DNA of 10,184 nucleotides from Bryobacteraceae bacterium (GTDB lineage: Bacteria; Acidobacteriota; Terriglobia; Bryobacterales; Bryobacteraceae). The translations under genes were made by a program, and so were the position numbers. The notes beneath the pieces are model-generated. The model did not search any database, was not told where the DNA came from, and was given only the letters and a program-made list of their open reading frames with translations. This document shows, piece after piece, positions 5,377 to 10,184 of the stretch. Numbering within the stretch: position 1 is the first letter of the stretch; the number at the start of each line of letters is the position of its first letter. Location of the stretch: NCBI GenBank assembly GCA_014379815.1, contig JACMLA010000294.1, positions 1-10,184 of the forward strand, in the 5' to 3' direction.

Positions 5377-7286
5377 GTACATCGGCTCCGGTGTGGATGC
5401 CGGTGGCCGCCGGCTCCTCACCCTCTGGTAACCCGCAACGTCGCTTGAGCGAGTGGAGTGCCTGGGCGATCCTGAAGCGTCGCCAGGGCACCCTGCTTCT
5501 TGGTCTAAGCTTGATTCTGGTGAACCGGGCGTCTACTCTGGTGGTCCCCCTGGCGACAAAGTTCCTGCTGGACGACGTCATCGGAAAATCAAACGCCGCG
5601 CTGCTTCTACCCCTGACATTTGCAGTCCTTGGCGCCTACCTGATTCAAGCGGTTAGCAATTTCGCAGTCGTCCGGGTCGTCTCAAAATCGGCCCTCTTCC
5701 TGATCAGCGAGATGCGTTGCAAAGTACAGGAACACATCGGGAGGCTCCCTCTGGCGTTCCATGATTCGCAAAAGGTTGGGGAACTGGTCTCCCGCGTCAT
5801 GAACGACGTGGAAGGTTTGCGAAATCTGGTTGGGGCGGGTTTGGTAGACTTTTTCGGCGGCATCGTGTCAGCAACGCTGGCGATCTGCGTGATGTTCGTG
5901 ATCAGTCCAACGCTTACTCTGGTGACACTGGGCGCTATGGCGCTCTTTGCCCTGTTCATTAGGTCCGTACTTGGGCGCATGCGGCCTCTGTTTCACCAAA
6001 GGTCCGAACTGAACGCCCAGGTAACCGGCAGGTTGACCGAATCGCTCGGTGGCATACGAGTCGTCAAGGGCTACAACGGCGAAGACAGGGAAAGCAAAAC
6101 GTTTGCAGCGGGTGCAGCAAAACTGGTAGAGAACGCCCTCGCCACGCTTCATCTAAGCTCGAACACTAGCTTCTGGACGACGGCATTAACTGGGCTCACC
6201 GGTGCAGTAGTCACCTACCTCGGTGGGCAAAAAATCTTGACAGGCGAACTGCAAACAGGTGAGTTCATCATGTTCATGATTCTGCTCACCTACATGACTG
6301 GGCCGGTCCTGCAAGTGGTCAATATCGCAACCCAGCTAAGCGAGTCTCTCGCGGGAATCGCACGAAGTCGTCAGATTCTTTCTCTGGTTCTGGACGGCGA
6401 AGATCCTCAAAGAATCCACACACTGAAGAACACCAGGGGTGACCTCCGTTTTGAAGACGTGGAATTCGCCTACCAAAGTGGCACCACCGTCCTCCACAAG
6501 ATCAATTTTGTTGCTCGTCCCGGGACCGTGACCGCGTTCGTCGGGCCTTCCGGCTCTGGCAAGTCGACAATCATCGGACTGGCGGCAGGCTTCTATCAGC
6601 CGACCCACGGCCGTGTCCTGATAGATGGTCTCGACCTGAAATCACTTGAGCTTTCCTCCTACCGTTCCCAGCTGGGACTAGTGCTGCAGGAGCCATTCCT
6701 GTTCGATGGAACCATCCGCGACAATGTGATGTTCTCGCGACCCGCGGCTACCGAATCGGACTTCCGTGAAGCGTGCCGGATGGCCAGGCTCGAGCAAGTC
6801 GCGCAACAGTTTGCCAACGGGCATGACACCGTCGTAGGCGAACGCGGGGTGCGTTTATCGGGCGGACAGCGTCAGCGCATCTCGATCGCGAGAGCCATGC
6901 TGGCTAACCCGCAAATCCTCATTCTCGACGAAGCGACTTCCAACCTCGATTCCGAATCGGAAGCAGCCATTCAGGAAGCAATCGTTCACCTCATGAAAGG
7001 CCGAACGACACTGGTGATTGCACACCGGCTGTCCACGATCAGACGAGCGGATCAGATTCTCTACGTAGAGGATGGAAGGATCGTGGAACGGGGTACGCAC
7101 GAAGCCCTCCTCATGGCGCGGGGCAAGTATCACGCGCTCTATCGAAGGCAGCATGACCTCGAATCGAATCTCATGTTGGCGCCGGGAGAGAACGCCAACC
7201 CTGAGCCAGTACCTGACGTGCCTGCAGTATTAAGGACCAGGCCCGCTCCTACCGTTCTGGAAGAGACACTCTCCGGCCTCAAGTAG
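5373..7286 (+). CDS. ABC exporter, fused membrane and ATPase half-transporter (MsbA/LmrA-like)
   Basis: A 637-residue half-transporter. The N-terminal six-helix membrane domain covers about residues 35-330, including the typical coupling segment PLAFHDSQKVGELVSRVMND. The ATPase domain has Walker A GPSGSGKST (391-399), Q-loop Gln439, signature LSGGQRQR (495-502), Walker B ILILDEATSNLD (about 515-526) and the switch His551 in IAHRLST. All ATPase residues are intact, so it should work as a homodimer in the inner membrane, exporting lipids, drugs or peptide products. The start is GTG at 5373, which overlaps the activator stop in GTGA and implies coupled translation. Only a weak AGGCAGG precedes it, and ATG 5397 is a poorer alternative. 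Next to an NRPS gene, export of or self-protection against the NRP product is the simplest role. No peptidase domain precedes it, so it is not a leader-cleaving bacteriocin exporter. Confidence 0.93.
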   Translation: MSTSAPVWMPVAAGSSPSGNPQRRLSEWSAWAILKRRQGTLLLGLSLILVNRASTLVVPLATKFLLDDVIGKSNAALLLPLTFAVLGAYLIQAVSNFAVVRVVSKSALFLISEMRCKVQEHIGRLPLAFHDSQKVGELVSRVMNDVEGLRNLVGAGLVDFFGGIVSATLAICVMFVISPTLTLVTLGAMALFALFIRSVLGRMRPLFHQRSELNAQVTGRLTESLGGIRVVKGYNGEDRESKTFAAGAAKLVENALATLHLSSNTSFWTTALTGLTGAVVTYLGGQKILTGELQTGEFIMFMILLTYMTGPVLQVVNIATQLSESLAGIARSRQILSLVLDGEDPQRIHTLKNTRGDLRFEDVEFAYQSGTTVLHKINFVARPGTVTAFVGPSGSGKSTIIGLAAGFYQPTHGRVLIDGLDLKSLELSSYRSQLGLVLQEPFLFDGTIRDNVMFSRPAATESDFREACRMARLEQVAQQFANGHDTVVGERGVRLSGGQRQRISIARAMLANPQILILDEATSNLDSESEAAIQEAIVHLMKGRTTLVIAHRLSTIRRADQILYVEDGRIVERGTHEALLMARGKYHALYRRQHDLESNLMLAPGENANPEPVPDVPAVLRTRPAPTVLEETLSGLK

Positions 7287-7299
7287 AAAAGGGCTGCCC

Positions 7300-7929
7300 T
7301 CAGAGAGTGATTAGGCCGCGTTTCAGCGCGACCGTAACGGCCTCGGTACGGTCGTTCACGTCAAGCTTCTTCAGGATGTGTTTGACGTGGGCCGCGACAG
7401 TCGCATCGGACACATCCAGCTCAAAAGCAATCTCTTTATTGCGCCTCCCAAGGGCAACTCTTTTAAGCACCTCGAGTTCTCGGCCAGTTAGCTGAATCCT
7501 TGGCAGGTGCTCGGCCAGGCGCAGACCTACCTGAGCAGGAATGTACTGGTTTCCCGCATTTACTGCACGAATGGCCCGTACCAGTTCCGCGCGGGCGGTT
7601 TCCTTGAACAGGTATGCCCGTACTCCAGCATCCAGCGCTCTGTAGATTTCCGCATCACCCCCTAAGCTGGTCAGCACGACGATGAATGTGTCTGGGGATT
7701 GCGCGCAAATGTCAGCAATAGCCTCTGATCCCGGTCGGTCCGGAAGCATCAGGTCCATCACGACAATCTTAGGTCTGAGGCTTTGGAACCGTGCTATTGC
7801 TTCGGCGGCCGTTCCCGCTTCGCCAACAACGTCGATGTCAGGTTCAGCCGACAGCATCGCCTGCAAGCCTTCCCGCACAACCGGATGGTCATCGACGATC
7901 ATTACCCGAATTGGCAAAGCCGGCTGCAT
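7300..7929 (-). CDS. NarL/FixJ-family response regulator with LuxR-type DNA-binding domain
   Basis: A 209-residue two-domain regulator. The receiver has the acidic pair Asp13-Asp14, phospho-acceptor Asp59 in VVMDLMLPD, switch residues Thr87 and Tyr106, and Lys109. A LuxR helix-turn-helix follows from LTGRELEVLKRVALGRRNKE through VSDATVAAHVKHILKKL. All key receiver residues are present, so phosphorylation-controlled dimer binding is expected. Start ATG 7929 has AGGAG nine bases upstream. Kinases of the HisKA_3 class normally pair with this regulator class, so the kinase at 2697-3581 is the probable partner despite the distance. The gene is divergent from the NRPS gene with a 213-base shared control region. 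It converges on the exporter with only 13 bases between stops and no credible terminator. Confidence 0.93.
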   Translation of the reverse strand: MQPALPIRVMIVDDHPVVREGLQAMLSAEPDIDVVGEAGTAAEAIARFQSLRPKIVVMDLMLPDRPGSEAIADICAQSPDTFIVVLTSLGGDAEIYRALDAGVRAYLFKETARAELVRAIRAVNAGNQYIPAQVGLRLAEHLPRIQLTGRELEVLKRVALGRRNKEIAFELDVSDATVAAHVKHILKKLDVNDRTEAVTVALKRGLITL

Positions 7930-7954
7930 ACTGTGAGTCTCCTTTCCTTTTCGG

Positions 7955-7965
7955 GGTAGCCTACC
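7955..7965. promoter_or_regulatory. Perfect palindrome GGTAGCCTACC, possible upstream activator site
   Basis: GGTAG-C-CTACC is a perfect inverted repeat in the region shared by the response regulator and NRPS genes. It lies about 140 bases upstream of the candidate sigma-54 promoter of the NRPS, within the usual 80-200 base range for enhancer-binding protein sites. It could equally be an operator for the regulator gene, whose start is 26 bases away. Confidence 0.3.
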
Positions 7966-8105
7966 ACGTCAGGATGAATTCTCAATGTCGACCAGCGTAC
8001 TAAAGAACCAAACATGGGACGGCGGAGGCAAAGCCAAAGGCCAGCAGCGGGCCAAAATCGTCTACAATTCGTCGAAACTCTTAGATAAACGCCGAAATAC
8101 AATGA

Positions 8106-8121
8106 CGGCAGGCGGTTTGCA
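8106..8121 (+). promoter_or_regulatory. Candidate sigma-54 (-24/-12) promoter of the NRPS gene
   Basis: CGGCAGGCGGTTTGCA matches TGGCACG-N4-TTGCW at 10 of 12 positions, with a perfect TTGCA -12 box and the strict GG-N10-GC spacing (GG 8107-8108, GC 8119-8120). Transcription would begin near 8131, leaving only about 11 bases before ATG 8143, an unusually short leader with no ribosome site. A sigma-54 activator gene in the same locus supports the call. The short leader is the main point against it. Confidence 0.5.
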
Positions 8122-8142
8122 CCGGTGTCCACGACCATTTCC

Positions 8143-10184
8143 ATGCAAGCTCTTCCGGGGATCGAGTCCAGCCAGCCCGAGCCTGTCACCTCATTCGCCG
8201 ACTATCCATTGTCCCTTGGGCAGCGGGATGTCTGGATGCAGTCGCAGCTCTACCCCAACGGCGATGTTTCAAAGCTGTCACTCATGTTCAGCATCTGGGG
8301 ACCTCTGGAAATTCCGCTCTTTCGTCAGGCGCTGCAATCGCTGGTAGACCGCCACGAAATTTTGAGGACCGTGTTTCCGGGAATCCCGAACGGAGAGCCA
8401 GTCCAGAGAGTTCTGCAAAACTGCCTGATTGACTGCCCCCTGCTGGATTGCTCAGCCGTCTCTGGTGCGACCGATCAGGAAGATCGCGCCATCAAAATTG
8501 AGACGGCTAAGCAGCACGCGAACCAGCAGCAGACCCCAGCGTTCGATCTGGCCAACGGGCCAGTCTTGAGAGCCAGGCTGCTGTACTTCAAACCGGAATG
8601 GCACTGTCTTGTTCTATCGTTTCATCGTCTCGTCCTCGACGGACTCCATGGCGCCCAGTTGATGAATGAGCTTGGACAGACATACCGGCGTTTGAAGAGG
8701 CAAGAAGATCCGCTCGCCCCGCCCGCTGTCCAATACGGGGAATTTTCCCGCCTTCAGCAGGAGCGGCTGCAGGGTGGCCAGATGGAAACGAACCGACAGT
8801 TCTGGCTTCAGCGTCTCCGCGAGCCTCTTCCCGAAACGGCTTTGCCGGTTGACTTCGACGCGCCCCCGCAAAGAACCTCGGAAACAGCTCTGCACACTCA
8901 CAATCTGCCGGTCGAACTTACCTCCGAGCTAAGGCTCTTACAAAAGCGCTATCGGGCGACGGCAATTCAGATCGCTACAGCTGCCTTCGCAGTGCTGTTG
9001 CAGCGCACCACCGGAGAGAACGAGTTCCTGATTGCCGTTCCCTGTTCCACCCGACCGAGAGGCATGGGAGGAACAATCGGCTTCTTCTCAGGTATCCTGC
9101 CCCTTGGCATCCGCGTACCTCAAGGCATCTCCGCAAGCGCCCTGATCGAAGCCGTCTCACGGCAGTTCAGGGAAGCAATGGACCACCGCGAGTTCTCGTG
9201 GACCGAGGCACTCAACAGTCTGCGAAACCGGCGCGGGCGCAACCGGTCCCTGCTACCTGTAAGCGTCTCCCAGATAGGTATCGTGGCCCGCAAGGGAGCG
9301 GGCGAGCCCGGAGATTTGACGATGGTCGGGATCGGCGGGTACGGGTCTGCCAGCAGCCATGAACTATCCGTGATCGTTCAGGAACAGAGCCGATTGTCTC
9401 TCCGATTCTCCTACGCGAAAGATCTCTTCGATCCCGCGACCGTCGAGAACTGGGGACGGTACATGGAGACCATTCTCAAGGGCTTTGTCCATTTTCCTGA
9501 CACCGCCGTCGACCAGCTCCCTCTGGTGGAGAGCGGTTCGCCGAACGAGAAACCGGCAACGCCGAAATCAGCCGATGAGCCAGCGCTCCTTGATTTGTTC
9601 CTGTCGCAGGTGCAACGGCATCCGGACGCCGTTGCCGTCACTTGCGGGTCCGATCAGTTGACCTACGCAGCACTGAATCGATCTGCAAACCGATACGCAC
9701 ACTGGCTGGCTTCTCGAGGTCTGGGCACTTGCGCCCTCCTGCTCATAGAGGTCGAGAATTCCTGCCGGATGATTGGGGCAATCTTAGGCGCGGTAAAAGC
9801 AGGTGTCTGTTACGCACTGGTGCGCAGAGGCAGTAATCATACTGCGGAAGGAATACGGCTCGACCCTCATATCGTCTCGCAGGAAGCCTCGAATATGCCA
9901 GACCACGAGCCTCGGAAGCGAGTTAGGGGCCCCATGTTCGCGGATATTTCAGGCTCCTTCAACGAAAGTCTCCACACAACGGGAGAACAGGGCGCCAGCC
10001 GTCTGGTTCAGGCGGATGCTTGCTGGAAATTGTCATCCGCCGACACCGTACTTCTCACATCGACAACAGGACCATCCGCAGCATTCGGTATGTGGGCCAG
10101 TCTGCTTAACGGAGCGCGTCTGGTGCTCGCAGTCGAGCGGGATCTGCTATCTCTAGGTCACATACTGGTCACGCAGAACGTATC
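8143..10184 (+). CDS. Nonribosomal peptide synthetase, N-terminal condensation domain plus start of a degenerate adenylation-like domain (3' partial)
   Basis: 680 residues are visible and the frame is still open at the right edge. The condensation (C) domain spans about residues 20-465: C1 LSLGQRDVW (23-31), C2 RHEILRTVF (70-78), the active-site motif HRLVLDG (161-167) and C5 IGFFSGILPLG (from 312). C domains join donor and acceptor aminoacyl or acyl units on carrier proteins. Here the second His of HHxxxDG, normally needed for catalysis, is Arg162. An adenylation-like domain starts near 478 (A1 LTYAAL at 506-511; A2 region ILGAVKAGVCY at 547-557). The ATP-binding A3 signature is not visible. 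The A4 region (about 634-663, ending SLLNGARLVLA) has TGPSA where FDxS is expected. No other frame carries the missing motif, so a simple frameshift does not explain it. The start is ATG 8143, downstream of an in-frame TAA at 8086. GTG 8125 is a possible alternative. Whether later modules are normal cannot be seen. Confidence 0.88.
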   Translation, partial: MQALPGIESSQPEPVTSFADYPLSLGQRDVWMQSQLYPNGDVSKLSLMFSIWGPLEIPLFRQALQSLVDRHEILRTVFPGIPNGEPVQRVLQNCLIDCPLLDCSAVSGATDQEDRAIKIETAKQHANQQQTPAFDLANGPVLRARLLYFKPEWHCLVLSFHRLVLDGLHGAQLMNELGQTYRRLKRQEDPLAPPAVQYGEFSRLQQERLQGGQMETNRQFWLQRLREPLPETALPVDFDAPPQRTSETALHTHNLPVELTSELRLLQKRYRATAIQIATAAFAVLLQRTTGENEFLIAVPCSTRPRGMGGTIGFFSGILPLGIRVPQGISASALIEAVSRQFREAMDHREFSWTEALNSLRNRRGRNRSLLPVSVSQIGIVARKGAGEPGDLTMVGIGGYGSASSHELSVIVQEQSRLSLRFSYAKDLFDPATVENWGRYMETILKGFVHFPDTAVDQLPLVESGSPNEKPATPKSADEPALLDLFLSQVQRHPDAVAVTCGSDQLTYAALNRSANRYAHWLASRGLGTCALLLIEVENSCRMIGAILGAVKAGVCYALVRRGSNHTAEGIRLDPHIVSQEASNMPDHEPRKRVRGPMFADISGSFNESLHTTGEQGASRLVQADACWKLSSADTVLLTSTTGPSAAFGMWASLLNGARLVLAVERDLLSLGHILVTQNV

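Noticed and set aside
7290..7300. AGGGC-T-GCCCT between convergent exporter and regulator genes as a terminator
   Set aside because: A one-base loop cannot form a stable hairpin, and no T-run follows.
8039..8054. GG-N10-GC match (TGGCCCGCTGCTGGCC, minus strand) as a sigma-54 promoter for the response regulator
   Set aside because: It fits at 9 of 12 positions, but the -12 box is TGGCC instead of TTGCW and the stretch is GC-rich. GG-N10-GC alone is expected about once per such region by chance. Kept only as a weak possibility.
9803..10156. Plus-strand frame inside the NRPS A-like region, tested as a frameshifted A domain carrying A3
   Set aside because: Its translation has no A-domain motif, and the NRPS frame stays open throughout. 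The third frame has an early stop.

Overview
The window looks like soil-type Gram-negative DNA of moderately high GC. It holds the left edge of a nonribosomal peptide (NRP) biosynthetic locus next to a decaying catalase-ankyrin locus. Acidobacteriota is my best guess, because NRPS loci combining two-component systems, sigma-54 activators and MacB/MsbA-type exporters occur there. A delta-proteobacterial or myxobacterial origin is not excluded. This assignment is inference from gene content, not from a marker gene.

Layout. Bases 1-902 (+) are a broken katB-ankB-like pair. The catalase lost most of its middle and changes frame. The ankyrin partner has one in-frame stop and one frameshift. Bases 904-2463 (-) encode a cobalamin-binding radical SAM enzyme. 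Bases 2697-3581 (-) encode a short membrane histidine kinase of the NarX/DesK type. Diverging from it at 3775-7286 (+) is a two-gene unit with a 4-base GTGA overlap: a sigma-54 enhancer-binding activator with no receiver domain, then a one-piece ABC exporter. Converging on that unit at 7300-7929 (-) is a NarL/LuxR response regulator, the likely partner of the kinase. Divergent from the regulator, an NRPS gene starts at about 8143 (+) and runs off the right edge (C domain, then the start of an A-like domain).

How the parts may work together. The NRPS makes a peptide, the radical SAM enzyme could methylate or otherwise tailor it, and the ABC exporter could carry it out. Two regulatory layers are present: a kinase/regulator pair split around the activator-exporter unit, and the sigma-54 activator. 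I find GG-N10-GC (-24/-12 type) elements upstream of the NRPS, the kinase and the radical SAM gene. The NRPS one matches the consensus at 10 of 12 positions, and the kinase and radical SAM elements match each other at 15 of 19. This suggests that the activator controls the locus.

The most unusual feature is the NRPS start. Its C domain has HRLVLDG where HHxxxDG is expected, so the second, catalytic His is Arg. The A-like domain that follows has good A1 and A2 regions but no visible A3 (TSGSTGxPKG) and no A4 FDxS Asp. The first module is therefore probably non-canonical or inactive. No RNA genes, CRISPR arrays or insertion sequences were seen, and no gene-free stretch exceeds about 235 bases.
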